Positions 1 to 8,119 of a DNA stretch of 64,000 nt are shown here, in pieces. The notes beneath the pieces were generated by a model, which was given only the letters and a program-made list of their open reading frames with translations, had not been told where the DNA came from and made no database searches. Made by a program: the position numbers and the translations under genes. The stretch is from positions 230,651 to 294,650 of the forward strand of contig NZ_RPFW01000010.1 in the NCBI RefSeq assembly GCF_007827045.1, read 5' to 3'. How positions within the stretch are numbered: the first letter of the stretch is position 1; every line of letters starts with the position of its first letter. This DNA comes from Trebonia kvetii (GTDB taxonomy: Bacteria; Actinomycetota; Actinomycetes; Streptosporangiales; Streptosporangiaceae).

Positions 1-1
1 C

Positions 2-781
2 ACCTCGTCCGTCTATCCGGAGCGGACCACCGACGCGTTCGCCGCCGCCGCGCGGCTCGGCTATGACGGGCTCGAGGTGATGGTCTACACGGACCCGGTG
101 AGCCAGTCGGGGGACGCCCTGGCCAGGCTCGTCGACTATCACCAGGTACCAGTGCTCGCGGTGCACGCGCCCGGCCTGCTGCTCACCCAGCTCGTGTGGG
201 GCCGCGAGCCGTGGGCGAAGCTGGTCCGCGCCAAGGAGCTCGCCGAGCGGCTTGGCGCGAAGACCATCGTGGTGCATCCGCCCTTTCGCTGGCAGCGGGA
301 GTACACCCGCGGCTTCGAGGAGGGCATCAGGCGAATGGCGGAAGAGACCGACGTCACCTTCGCGGTGGAGAACATGTTCCCGATCCGTGCCGGTGCCACC
401 GAGGTCTCCGGCTACGCGCCGCACTGGGATCCGATCAGGCTCGACGTGCCCAACGTGACCCTCGACCTGTCGCACACCGCCGCGAGCGCGTCCGACGCCA
501 TCGAGATGGCCAACGACCTCGGCGCCAGGCTCTCCCACATCCACCTGGCGGACGGCACCGGCGTGTCAAGCGGCCCGGTTCCCGACGAGCACCTGGTCCC
601 AGGGCGCGGAAAGCAGCCGTGTGCCGAGCTGCTGCGCGGCGTCGCCGCCACCGGCTACCGCGGCATGGTCGTCGCCGAGGTGAACACGCGGCGCGCCGCG
701 ACTGCCGAGGACAGGCTCGCCGACCTCGCGGAGACGCTTTCCTTCGCGCGGACGCACCTTTCGTCGGTCCCCGTCATCTGA
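2..781 (+). CDS. Sugar phosphate isomerase/epimerase, TIM-barrel family (5' end outside window)
   Basis: The frame is open from the first bases of the window, so the start codon lies upstream and 259 residues are visible. The protein has the xylose-isomerase-like TIM barrel (AP endonuclease 2 fold, PF01261): an early segment RLGYDGLEVMVY, a metal-ligand strand with FAVENMFP, then LDLSHTAAS, HIHLADG and a C-terminal VVAEVNTRR. These are the usual Glu/Asp/His metal-site strands of the fold. Members isomerise or epimerise phosphosugars or related ligands, but the substrate cannot be read from sequence. It precedes the XRE regulator and the DUF2516 gene, an arrangement common in actinomycetes. 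A function in carbohydrate metabolism in the cytoplasm is inferred from the family only. Confidence 0.85.
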   Translation, partial: TSSVYPERTTDAFAAAARLGYDGLEVMVYTDPVSQSGDALARLVDYHQVPVLAVHAPGLLLTQLVWGREPWAKLVRAKELAERLGAKTIVVHPPFRWQREYTRGFEEGIRRMAEETDVTFAVENMFPIRAGATEVSGYAPHWDPIRLDVPNVTLDLSHTAASASDAIEMANDLGARLSHIHLADGTGVSSGPVPDEHLVPGRGKQPCAELLRGVAATGYRGMVVAEVNTRRAATAEDRLADLAETLSFARTHLSSVPVI

Positions 782-812
782 CCGCCGGGCGCGTGTAGTG
801 CTTGCAGTGGGT

Positions 813-840
813 TTGCAATTGCAAGCAGCCGAGCTAGCAT
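813..840 (+). promoter_or_regulatory. Promoter of the XRE regulator, with overlapping palindrome
   Basis: A -35 box TTGCAA (813-818) and a -10 box TAGCAT (835-840) are separated by 16 bp. The perfect palindrome TTGCAATTGCAA overlaps the -35 box and may be an operator for the HTH protein encoded just downstream (inference). The -10 box ends 7 nt before the ATG at 848, so the transcript is probably leaderless. Confidence 0.6.
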
Positions 841-847
841 GAAAGTT

Positions 848-1321
848 ATGGCGAACATGAACAGCATCGGTGACTACATCAGGCAGCAGCGCGAGCAGGC
901 GAAGATCTCGCTGCGCCAGCTCGCCGACCAGGCGGGTGTCTCCAACCCCTACCTGAGCCAGATCGAGCGCGGGCTGCGCAAGCCGAGTGCCGAGATCCTG
1001 CAGCAGATCGCCAAGGGGCTGCGCATCTCCGCCGAGGCCCTCTACGTGCAGGCGGGCATTCTCGAGGACCGCCCGGGCGACTCTGGTGTCCGTTCGGCCC
1101 TGCTCACCGACCCGCAGCTCACCGAGCGGCAGAAGCAGGTCCTTATCGAGATCTACGAGTCATTCCGCAGGGAGAGCCGCGATTCGCACTCCGCCGAGGT
1201 CGTCGCGGTGGTCAGGGACACACCCGCGCCGGAGGAGACGTCCGCTCCAGCCGATAACGCCTGGTCGGCGAGCACTTCCGAGCCTGCCGGCGGCCAGCCT
1301 GCCGACGGCGAGCCCGCGTGA
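848..1321 (+). CDS. XRE-family transcriptional regulator (Rv0474-like)
   Basis: A 157-aa DNA-binding protein with an N-terminal helix-turn-helix at about residues 8-62 (SLRQLADQAGVSNPYLSQIE is the recognition region), then an acidic, Pro/Ala-rich tail without clear domains. Context matches mycobacterial Rv0474, which also precedes a DUF2516 gene in the same chromosomal neighbourhood. ATG codons occur in frame at 839, 848 and 857. I chose 848 because the TAGCAT -10 box ends 7 nt upstream and no Shine-Dalgarno sequence is visible, which fits leaderless translation. A palindrome in the promoter suggests autoregulation, but the regulated genes are unknown. Confidence 0.85.
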   Translation: MANMNSIGDYIRQQREQAKISLRQLADQAGVSNPYLSQIERGLRKPSAEILQQIAKGLRISAEALYVQAGILEDRPGDSGVRSALLTDPQLTERQKQVLIEIYESFRRESRDSHSAEVVAVVRDTPAPEETSAPADNAWSASTSEPAGGQPADGEPA

Positions 1322-1346
1322 CAGCGGGGGGAGGTAACTTAGTTCC

Positions 1347-1718
1347 GTGGAGTCAGTTCTGGGCAGCGGGGTATACGGCCCGCTCAACTATTTCTTCGTG
1401 GCGCTCGCGATGGCGGCATTCGTCGTCGAGGCATGGGCGTTCATCGACGCGATCATCAGGCCCAAGTCGGCGTTCGCGGCGGCGGCGACCATGGCCGATA
1501 ACGCGGCGGGCCGGCTGACCAAGCCGATCTGGCTGATCATCCTGGGTGTGGCGTTCGTGATTGGGCTGTACTCGGCCGCCTACGGCGGTGCCGTCGGCTT
1601 CCTGTCGGTCCTCGCGTTCGTCGCCGCGGCGGTCTACCTGGCCGGAGTCCGGCCTAAGGTCCGCGAGTACAGCAAGCGCGGCAATCGTTCCTCGGCTGGA
1701 CCGTACGGCCCCTGGTAA
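1347..1718 (+). CDS. DUF2516 family membrane protein
   Basis: A 123-aa integral membrane protein starting at a GTG with a G-rich GGGAGG-type ribosome-binding site about 13 nt upstream. Hydrophobic segments lie at about residues 12-36, 60-80 and 84-102, followed by a short basic, Gly-rich tail. The motif EAWAFIDAIIRP after the first helix is typical of DUF2516. Its neighbour relation to the XRE regulator is the same as Rv0474-Rv0476 in Mycobacterium. Function is unknown; it would sit in the cytoplasmic membrane. Confidence 0.8.
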   Translation: MESVLGSGVYGPLNYFFVALAMAAFVVEAWAFIDAIIRPKSAFAAAATMADNAAGRLTKPIWLIILGVAFVIGLYSAAYGGAVGFLSVLAFVAAAVYLAGVRPKVREYSKRGNRSSAGPYGPW

Positions 1719-1723
1719 CCGGG

Positions 1724-2671
1724 CTACGGGATTACCAGCAGCAGCAGGGGCGTAGCTACCAGGACGGCGGCGGCCAGCACGACAGTGGCCTGGGCGGCGC
1801 GCGGAAGCGGCGGCGGCGGTGCGAGCAGCCGGTTGACCCTGGCGGTCAGTTCGCCCTCGGCGGCGGCCAGGGCTCCCGGCGGGGCGCCGTCGCTTCCCGC
1901 CGTACCGAAGCGGAGCAGTGCGGTGGCGAGTTCCCGTGCCAGCAGGCCGCGGACGCGCAGGGCGCGATCGTCGGCCATCATCTCGACGAGCAGCGCGACC
2001 GTCCGATAGGACTCTGCGATCACCCGGGACTTCGGCAGCGCGCGCCGCAGTGACGTGAACGGGATCAGCACCAGGTCATGCCTGGCCCGCAGGTGGGCGC
2101 GCTCGTGCGCGAGTACCGCGGTCAGTTCGGCCGGTGCGAGCAGGTCAAGGGTGCCGACGCTCACCACGATCTGCGAGCGGATGCCCGGCAGGCAGTACGC
2201 GGCTGCCGCCGGATAGTCGATCACCAGCGCGCCTGGCACCTTGGGATCGCCGTGCGCAAGCAGGGCCAGGAGTTCCCGCTGCCGCCGTCGGGCGGCCACA
2301 GCGTCGGCGAATGCCATCACCAGAACGCCGCACAGCGCGGTGAGCAGGGCGAATCCGGCGACTAGGGCAGTGAGCCTGATGCAGGTGAGAGCGAGCGGCT
2401 GACCGGGTGCGACAAGCTGACCGTAGGCGAGCCGCCTGGCGAGCGAGGCCAGGCCGCCGGCGACTCCCTGTCGTGTGGGCTGGCCGCTCGCGCCGATCGC
2501 GAGGAGTGCGCCGACCGCGGCGAGGCCGCCGGCTAGGCCGAGGGCCTGCCACAGCAAAATCGCGGCCGCCGGAGACCTGCGCGGCCAGCGCGCGCGCAGC
2601 ATGCCGCGCGCGCATCGCACGCTTCCCACGGCGACCGCGGCCAGAAGTACCGCGTCGGCCAGTGCCCCCAT
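1724..2671 (-). CDS. M56/BlaR1-type membrane metalloprotease
   Basis: A 315-aa membrane protein with hydrophobic segments near residues 1-20, 35-62, 95-130 and 290-315 and a zinc-protease HExxH motif in VLAHERAHLRARHD at about residue 188. This is the peptidase M56 family (BlaR1/MecR1-like, without a penicillin-sensor domain). The gene lies downstream of a BlaI-type repressor on the same strand, the normal sensor/repressor pairing: the protease is expected to relieve BlaI repression after an envelope or metal signal (family knowledge). The first 139 bp overlap the 3' part of the blaI reading frame, which is unusual. Target genes are unknown, and convergence with the DUF2516 gene leaves only a few bases between stops. 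Confidence 0.85.
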   Translation of the reverse strand: MGALADAVLLAAVAVGSVRCARGMLRARWPRRSPAAAILLWQALGLAGGLAAVGALLAIGASGQPTRQGVAGGLASLARRLAYGQLVAPGQPLALTCIRLTALVAGFALLTALCGVLVMAFADAVAARRRQRELLALLAHGDPKVPGALVIDYPAAAAYCLPGIRSQIVVSVGTLDLLAPAELTAVLAHERAHLRARHDLVLIPFTSLRRALPKSRVIAESYRTVALLVEMMADDRALRVRGLLARELATALLRFGTAGSDGAPPGALAAAEGELTARVNRLLAPPPPLPRAAQATVVLAAAVLVATPLLLLVIP

Positions 2672-3063
2672 AATCCGACTCCGCTGTCTCCCTCGGTCTC
2701 GCTCCCCTGGCGCTCCCGCTCCAGGCCCGACAGTGCGTCACGGAGGACCTCCGCCTCCGCTCCGGACACGCTCTGCGCGAACCGGGCGAGCGCGGCGTCC
2801 CTGTCCCCGGTCTGTGCGAGCGCGGTCAGCATCAGCTCGGCCACATAGGCCTCGCGGGTCGCAGCGGGGCGGTACCGCCAGGCGCGGCCGTCCCGTTCCC
2901 TGCGCGCGAAGCCCTTCTTCGCCAGCCGGTCAAGCACCGTCATGACTGTGGTGTGAGCCAGGCTCTGGTTGAGCCCGTTGCTGACTTGTCTTACCGTAAG
3001 CGATGTATCGGTCCGCCAGAGAACTTCCATGATGGCACGCTCAAGGTCGCCAAGCCTATTCAC
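2533..3063 (-). CDS. BlaI/MecI-family transcriptional repressor
   Basis: Winged-helix repressor of the BlaI/MecI/CopY family. Residues 1-80 carry the domain, with LERAIMEVLW, the recognition region HTTVMTVLDRLAKKGF and a C-terminal dimerisation segment. The GTG start at 3063 overlaps the last codons of the DMT transporter gene by 8 nt, so DMT, blaI and M56 form one operon. A TACTCT -10 box ending 8 nt before this GTG could also give a leaderless blaI transcript. The frame runs to 176 aa, longer than the usual 120-130 aa, because no stop occurs before it enters the M56 gene. The residues after about 125 look like out-of-frame M56 sequence, so either a stop was lost or an indel is present. Confidence 0.8.
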   Translation of the reverse strand: MNRLGDLERAIMEVLWRTDTSLTVRQVSNGLNQSLAHTTVMTVLDRLAKKGFARRERDGRAWRYRPAATREAYVAELMLTALAQTGDRDAALARFAQSVSGAEAEVLRDALSGLERERQGSETEGDSGVGLWGHWPTRYFWPRSPWEACDARAACCARAGRAGLRRPRFCCGRPSA

Positions 3064-4012
3064 ACCATAAGAGTACCGGCGACGCGGTTTCCGTGACCAG
3101 TCCGGTGGCCTCAGCGGCAAGGGGCGACTTCGCGATCTGCACGCAGCCCACGATGATGCAGGCAAGCGCGACGATCTGAGGGACCAGCCACCAGCCGACG
3201 CGCAGCTGCTCGCTGAAGAGAGTCACGCCGTAGCTGATGCTGATCAGCGCGTCGCCGACGGTGAGCATCGGCTGCGAGGCCACCAGGCTGCCCGCCTGGA
3301 GCGCGTTCTGCAGCAGGAACAGCGACCCGACGCCCGCCACGGCGACCGCGTAGATGTGCCAGCTCGTGAAAAACTCCACCGCCCCCTGGTCGAGGTCGGA
3401 CATCGCGTTCTTCATCAGCGCGGCGGTCAGCGCGTAACCGCAGGCGGCGGCCAGGCCGAGCAGGGCGGCGCGCAGCTCGCCCCGCACGCTGGTGGCGGCG
3501 CCGATCAGCACGGCCTCGAAGGCGGCCGTGACGATGAGCGCGATCATCCAGCTCGTGTCTTGTGCGGAATCGACGGCGCCGCTCGGCTGGGCGATGGCGA
3601 GCCCGGCGCCGAGCGCGATCGTCACCGTGCCGATAGCGGCCCACGGCAATCGCCGCAGCGCACTGCGGTTGTGATACGCGAGGGCGGCGAGCACGAGCGT
3701 GAGCGGCAGCTCGATGATGAAGATCGGCTGCACGAGGGCGATTGGCCCCGTGGCGAGCGCCGCCGCCTGGGCCACCGCGGCGACGACGACCATGCCGATG
3801 CCGGCCAGCCAGACGCGGCGCCTGATCAGGTCGGCGATCAGCGACACATGCATGGATCGTTCGGGCGGTACCTGGGCCGCCGCCTTGCGCTGAAGTACCG
3901 CGGCACAGGCGTTGCTGCCCGCGGTGAGCAGCGCGAAGAAGACGCACAGCAGCGTGTGCACGCCAATGGTGTGCAGGTGCACGTTAAGTGCGGCCTCGTC
4001 CATCGTTGTCAC
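3056..4012 (-). CDS. DMT-superfamily (EamA-like) transporter
   Basis: A 318-aa polytopic membrane protein with about nine or ten hydrophobic helices, two homologous halves and a conserved IALVQPIFIIELPLTLV segment typical of actinomycete DMT permeases. Members export or import small metabolites; no substrate can be inferred. The GTG start at 4012 overlaps the ybjN stop (GTGA), and its 3' end overlaps blaI, so it is the middle gene of a minus-strand operon running from ybjN to the M56 protease. An ATG at 4003 is an alternative start. Confidence 0.8.
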   Translation of the reverse strand: MTTMDEAALNVHLHTIGVHTLLCVFFALLTAGSNACAAVLQRKAAAQVPPERSMHVSLIADLIRRRVWLAGIGMVVVAAVAQAAALATGPIALVQPIFIIELPLTLVLAALAYHNRSALRRLPWAAIGTVTIALGAGLAIAQPSGAVDSAQDTSWMIALIVTAAFEAVLIGAATSVRGELRAALLGLAAACGYALTAALMKNAMSDLDQGAVEFFTSWHIYAVAVAGVGSLFLLQNALQAGSLVASQPMLTVGDALISISYGVTLFSEQLRVGWWLVPQIVALACIIVGCVQIAKSPLAAEATGLVTETASPVLLWCE

Positions 4013-4584
4013 GCCGGATTCTTCTTCTCATCGCTCACGTCTGCCTGGCCATCGGCGTTGATGGCATCAGACGCGGAACGGGGATCGAGTTCCCGGGAGA
4101 CAAGGGACGCGAAGGGCCGCAGGTTTGCGAGACTCTCACCCCTTTTCTCCCGCCAGGCCCATTCTCGCATGATGGCGGACGCGAAACCGATGCGAAGCGC
4201 CTCATTGAACGTCTCGTCGGAATAGGTGAGCACGCAGCCGAGCAGCGTATCGATCTCGGTCTCAGTCGCCGCGGCAAGCGGCAGGCGTCCGGTCAGGTAG
4301 ACATCGCCGGTCCTGTCGAGTGCGAAGTGCACCCCGTACATCCGGGCGTTGCGCTCGAGCAGGAACCGGTAGAAGCCCGCGTGGTTCTCGTCGGGCTGGC
4401 GGCAGAAGAACGCCTCGACCTGCAGGCTGTGCTGCCCGGCGATGAGCCAGGTCATGGTGGCGAGCTTGTGCTGACCTTCCAGACGGACGAGGAAGGCGGC
4501 CGGCTCTGGACGCTCGTAGGACAGGCCAAGCGCGTCAAGGGCTGCCTGGACGGCGGCACAGGCGGAAGCTTCGTCGGCCGTCAC
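4009..4584 (-). CDS. YbjN domain-containing protein (Rv0487-like)
   Basis: A 191-aa soluble protein with the YbjN / type III secretion chaperone-like fold (PF10722): LVRLEGQHKLATMTWLIAGQ, VEAFFCRQPDEN and YRFLLERNARMYGVHFAL are characteristic. It lies between mshA and gpm on one side and the DMT transporter on the other. In Mycobacterium the same gene (Rv0487) lies beside mshA. The function is not established. A 5-nt gap separates it from the mshA stop, so it is probably cotranscribed with mshA. The C-terminal 25 residues are acidic and poorly conserved. Confidence 0.85.
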   Translation of the reverse strand: MTADEASACAAVQAALDALGLSYERPEPAAFLVRLEGQHKLATMTWLIAGQHSLQVEAFFCRQPDENHAGFYRFLLERNARMYGVHFALDRTGDVYLTGRLPLAAATETEIDTLLGCVLTYSDETFNEALRIGFASAIMREWAWREKRGESLANLRPFASLVSRELDPRSASDAINADGQADVSDEKKNPA

Positions 4585-4589
4585 GGGGG

Positions 4590-5969
4590 TTACGCCCCGA
4601 CTCGCGCGGCTACCTCATCCATGGCACCGGTATACACCCTGACTAGCCCGTCCACCGTCGCGGACCAGCCGAAGGCGGACGCGTGCCTGAGCGCGCCCGC
4701 CGAGAGCTCATGAAGCCGCTGCGGTGCCCCGAGCAGGCGTCGCAGGATGCGGGCCCAGTCCCCGGGATCGTGGCCGTCGACAAGCACGCCCGAGTCACCG
4801 TCCCTGACCACGGTGCGCAGCCCGCCGACGCTCGCCGCCACCACGGGGGTTCCGCAGGCCTGCGCCTCGAGCGCGACGAGACCGAATGACTCCGAGTGCG
4901 AGGGGGCGAGCATGATCGTCGCCGCGCGATACCAGTCGGCCAGTTCGGCCTGCGGGCACGGCGGCTCGAAGCGGACGATGTCCGCGATCCCCAGGTGCGC
5001 CGCTAGCTCGCGCATCCGGTCGGGATCGGCGCGTTCCTGGCGGCCGCTCGGACCGCCGACGAGCACGACCTGGAGGGTCCTCCTGAGCCCTGGATCCGCC
5101 TCGAGCAGCCGTGCCGCCGTCCTGAGCACCACGTCTGGTCCCTTGAGCGGCTGCACCCGGCCAACGAAAAGCAGCACCGCCGCATCCGCGGCGATGCCGA
5201 GCCTGCGGCGTGCCTCGGCCCTGCCATGGGGGCCGCCAGGGGTAAATACGCTCAGGTCCGCGCCCGGATTGACGGTCTGCACCTTGGCCGGGTCGGCGCC
5301 GTACAGGCGCGTCAGCTGGCGCGCCTCCTCGGCCGTGTTTGCGATCAGCCGGTCCGCCGCCGCCACCACCTCGAGCTCGCCGCGGATCCGCTCGTCGGGC
5401 TCCGCGGCGTCGCCATTGGCAAGCGCGGCGTTCTTCACCATGCCCAGGGTGTGCATGGACTGCACGAGCGGGACGCCCCAGCGTTCCTTGACCGCGGCAC
5501 CCACCTTGCCTGACAGCCAGTAATGCGCGTGCACCAGGTCGTACCGGCCGGGCTCCGACGCGGCTTCCGCGCGCAGCACCTCGAGGGTGAACTGGCACAC
5601 CTGGCCGGGCAGCTCCTGCTTGTCCAGCTCTTCGAACGGGCCAGCCGGGACGCTGCGGACAAGGACGCCAGGGGAGATTTCCGCGAGCAGCGGCGTGTCC
5701 CGGCAGACGGCGCGGGTGAAGATCTCTACCTCGGTGCCGCGAGCGGCCAGCCGCTTGGCGACTTGCACCACGTAAACGTTCATGCCGCCGGCGTCGCCCG
5801 TGCCCGGCTGGTCGAGTGGGGAGGTGTGGACGCTGAGCGTGGCGACCCGTTGCGGAAGGCCATTCGGCAGGCTGGACACAGATGTAACCAACCGCGCCGG
5901 GGTTGTTCGTGTTCCCGCGCTGCCGGCCGGTACTGGCGGACACGCTATGGGCAGCGGGAGAGCGCCCAT
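4590..5969 (-). CDS. mshA: D-inositol-3-phosphate glycosyltransferase MshA
   Basis: GT4 glycosyltransferase that joins UDP-GlcNAc to 1D-myo-inositol-3-phosphate, the first step of mycothiol synthesis. The hallmark N-terminal loop HTSPLDQPGTGDAGGMNVY is present, as are HAHYWLSG, the FVGRVQPLKGPD nucleotide-binding strand and the C-terminal EX7E motif region ESFGLVALEAQACGTPVV. Conserved sequence starts only at RVATLSVH, so the start is uncertain. I used the ATG at 5969, but GTG codons further in and an ATG at 5984, which would overlap the divergent gpm start, are also possible. Mycothiol is the main low-molecular thiol of actinomycetes, which supports the taxonomic assignment. Confidence 0.92.
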   Translation of the reverse strand: MGALPLPIACPPVPAGSAGTRTTPARLVTSVSSLPNGLPQRVATLSVHTSPLDQPGTGDAGGMNVYVVQVAKRLAARGTEVEIFTRAVCRDTPLLAEISPGVLVRSVPAGPFEELDKQELPGQVCQFTLEVLRAEAASEPGRYDLVHAHYWLSGKVGAAVKERWGVPLVQSMHTLGMVKNAALANGDAAEPDERIRGELEVVAAADRLIANTAEEARQLTRLYGADPAKVQTVNPGADLSVFTPGGPHGRAEARRRLGIAADAAVLLFVGRVQPLKGPDVVLRTAARLLEADPGLRRTLQVVLVGGPSGRQERADPDRMRELAAHLGIADIVRFEPPCPQAELADWYRAATIMLAPSHSESFGLVALEAQACGTPVVAASVGGLRTVVRDGDSGVLVDGHDPGDWARILRRLLGAPQRLHELSAGALRHASAFGWSATVDGLVRVYTGAMDEVAARVGA

Positions 5970-5975
5970 TAGGCT
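5970..5975 (+). promoter_or_regulatory. -10 element of a leaderless gpm promoter
   Basis: TAGGCT ends 7 nt before the gpm ATG, with no Shine-Dalgarno sequence in the gap. This is the spacing expected when transcription starts at the A of the ATG. It lies in the divergent gap between mshA and gpm. Confidence 0.5.
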
Positions 5976-5982
5976 GGCCCAC

Positions 5983-6726
5983 ATGGGAACCCTCGTGCTG
6001 CTGCGTCATGGTGAAAGTGAATGGAACTCTAAGGGACTGTTTACCGGCTGGGTAGACGTCGGGCTCGCGGAGAAGGGCCACCAGGAGGCGGCGGCAGCCG
6101 GCCGGATGCTGCTCGAGGCCGGGTTGCAGCCCGACATCGTGCACACCTCGGTGCTCACTCGAGCGATCTCGACGGCGAACGGCGCACTCGAGGCGGCCGG
6201 GCTTAGCTGGCTGCCCGTCAGCCGCTCGTGGCGGCTGAACGAGCGCCACTACGGCGCGCTCCAGGGCAAGGACAAGGCGCAGACGCGCGAGGAATTCGGC
6301 GACGAGCAGTTCATGATGTGGCGCAGGTCATATGACGTGCCGCCGCCGCCGCTTGCCGATGACGACCCGCTTTCCCAGGTAGGCGACCCGCGGTACGCGA
6401 CGCTGCCGCCCGAGCTCATGCCGCGCACCGAGTGCCTTGCCGATGTCGTGGTGCGGATGCTGCCCTACTGGTACGACGCCATCGTTCCCGACCTCGCGTC
6501 GGGCAGGACCGTGCTCGTGGTCGCGCACGGCAACTCGCTGCGCGCCCTGGTCAAGCACCTGGACGGGATCAGCGACGCGGCGATCGCCGAGCTGAACATC
6601 CCGACCGGCATACCGCTGCTCTACGAACTCGACGACGCCTTCGCGCCCCGGGTGCCCGGCGGCAGGTACCTCGACCCGGAGGCGGCCAAGGCCGCCGCAG
6701 AGGCCGTAAAGAACCAGGGCCGCTGA
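5983..6726 (+). CDS. gpmA: 2,3-bisphosphoglycerate-dependent phosphoglycerate mutase
   Basis: A 247-aa cytoplasmic glycolytic enzyme interconverting 3- and 2-phosphoglycerate. It starts with TLVLLRHGESEWN, containing the phospho-acceptor His of the RHGE motif. It also carries the substrate loop LNERHYGALQGKDKA, the dPGM signature YDVPPPP and the second catalytic His in VVAHGNSLRALVKHL. The length is normal for the family. It is divergent from mshA and upstream of senX3-regX3, the same order as Rv0489-Rv0491. The ATG at 5983 follows a TAGGCT -10 box by 7 nt, consistent with a leaderless message. Confidence 0.95.
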   Translation: MGTLVLLRHGESEWNSKGLFTGWVDVGLAEKGHQEAAAAGRMLLEAGLQPDIVHTSVLTRAISTANGALEAAGLSWLPVSRSWRLNERHYGALQGKDKAQTREEFGDEQFMMWRRSYDVPPPPLADDDPLSQVGDPRYATLPPELMPRTECLADVVVRMLPYWYDAIVPDLASGRTVLVVAHGNSLRALVKHLDGISDAAIAELNIPTGIPLLYELDDAFAPRVPGGRYLDPEAAKAAAEAVKNQGR

Positions 6727-6934
6727 AATCGGAGAGAAGGTAAATGGACCGCGCCAGGAAGGTAGCCGGAAATTGTCGGCAAGGTGAACATCGCGAAAAG
6801 AGTGAAATTTCCGACAACCTGCCGATTGTGGACGCCCCGGAAGGTCCGCATACCATCAGATACGTGAGTATGGACTGGTCACACCCGTGCGCGCCACCGC
6901 CGCGAGGTAAATCCCCGCAGGCAAGGTACGTGGT

Positions 6935-8065
6935 ATGGCGATAAGGACCCGCGCGGGGAACGGAGTGCGGCAGCCCAGGAGCGCTCGGCTCAGGGCCGCG
7001 CAGCAGCCGGCGAAGCTGCCTCCAGGTATCGCGTCAGTCCTTTCCGTACTCTCATCATCCGCCGTTGTCGTCGACAGCGAAGACCGGGTGCTCCGGGCAA
7101 GCGCCGCGGCCCGCGCGTTCGGCATCGTCAAGGGTGACCGGCTCATGGTGAGTGAGCTCGCGGCGCTTGCCAGGCAGGTGCGCAGGGACGGGGAGATCCG
7201 CGAGGCCGAGTTCGAGGTGCCTGTGCCCCGTTTCGGCGGGCGGACAACTACCTTCGCGGTCCGGGTGGCTCCGCTGTCCGGGACCGTCGGCGGCGGCGGG
7301 CTCGTCCTGGTGCTCGCCGAGGACCAGACCGACAGGCACCGGGTGGAAGAGGTCCGCAGGGACTTCGTCGCCAACGTGAGCCACGAGCTCAAGACTCCGG
7401 TGGGGGCGCTCGCCCTGCTCGCGGAGACGATCGAGGACGCGGCCGACGACGCCGAGGCAGTGCGCAGGTTCGCCGGCCGGATGCGGCAGGAGGCAGCGCG
7501 GCTGACCTTCCTGGTGCAGGACCTGATCACGCTGTCCAGGATTCAGGCCGCCGAGCCGGTGCCCGACCCGGTGCCTGTTCCCATCGACGCGGTGGTCGCC
7601 GAGGCACTCGACCGGTGCCGGATGAAGGCGAACGCCCGCGGCATCACCCTCGCCTCGATCGGCGTGCGCGGACTGAGCGTCCTCGGCGAGGAAGACCTGC
7701 TGGTGACCGCGGTCAGGAACCTGCTCGAGAACGCCGTCGTGTACAGCCCGGAACGCACACGGGTCGTCGTGTGCGTGAAGAAGCCGGGTGACGGCGGTGT
7801 CGAGATCAGCGTGACGGACCAGGGCATCGGCATACCCGAACGTGACCTGGAACGGATCTTCGAGCGGTTCTACCGCGTCGACCCGGCCCGCTCGCGGGCC
7901 ACCGGCGGCACTGGCCTCGGGCTCGCCATCGTGAAGCACGTGACGGTCGCCCATGGCGGCCGCGTCACCGTGCGGAGCGTGGAGGGCGCGGGCTCTACCT
8001 TCACCCTGTGGCTACCACTGCGGAGCGACAATGACGGCTCTAGCGCCGACCGGACGCGCGCATAA
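6935..8065 (+). CDS. senX3: Sensor histidine kinase SenX3 (PhoR-type) without visible membrane helices
   Basis: A 376-aa histidine kinase. A PAS-like sensor at about residues 35-125 is followed by the DHp helix with the phospho-acceptor H in FVANVSHELKTPVGALALL. The catalytic domain carries the N box LLENAVVYSP, G1 DQGIGIP, the F box and G2 GGTGLGLAIVK. It is the kinase of the phosphate-responsive SenX3-RegX3 pair. Mycobacterial SenX3 begins with two transmembrane helices, but here the N-terminus (MAIRTRAGNGVRQP...) is basic and soluble, and the frame is closed by a TAA at 6908, so no membrane segment can be added upstream in this frame. The roughly 200-bp gap to gpm holds no phoU and no clear PHO box. 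Confidence 0.9.
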   Translation: MAIRTRAGNGVRQPRSARLRAAQQPAKLPPGIASVLSVLSSSAVVVDSEDRVLRASAAARAFGIVKGDRLMVSELAALARQVRRDGEIREAEFEVPVPRFGGRTTTFAVRVAPLSGTVGGGGLVLVLAEDQTDRHRVEEVRRDFVANVSHELKTPVGALALLAETIEDAADDAEAVRRFAGRMRQEAARLTFLVQDLITLSRIQAAEPVPDPVPVPIDAVVAEALDRCRMKANARGITLASIGVRGLSVLGEEDLLVTAVRNLLENAVVYSPERTRVVVCVKKPGDGGVEISVTDQGIGIPERDLERIFERFYRVDPARSRATGGTGLGLAIVKHVTVAHGGRVTVRSVEGAGSTFTLWLPLRSDNDGSSADRTRA

Positions 8066-8119
8066 TCCCTTCCGCGCCCGATCCCGCCCATCCGCCCTAC
8101 CCCTCAGGAGGGGAGTTCA

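Noticed and set aside
3356..4713. Plus-strand open frames across the DMT transporter, ybjN and the end of mshA
   Set aside because: Composition is that of reverse-frame shadows (His/Gly/Arg-rich), with no domains and no ribosome-binding site, while the minus strand carries three recognisable genes.
6727..6934. PHO box upstream of senX3
   Set aside because: Two TTCAC-like words occur (GGTGAAC and AGTGAAA on the plus strand), but they are 18 bp apart rather than in the 11-bp register required for PhoP/RegX3 repeats. A TTGTCGG/CCGACAA inverted pair is present without a clear role.
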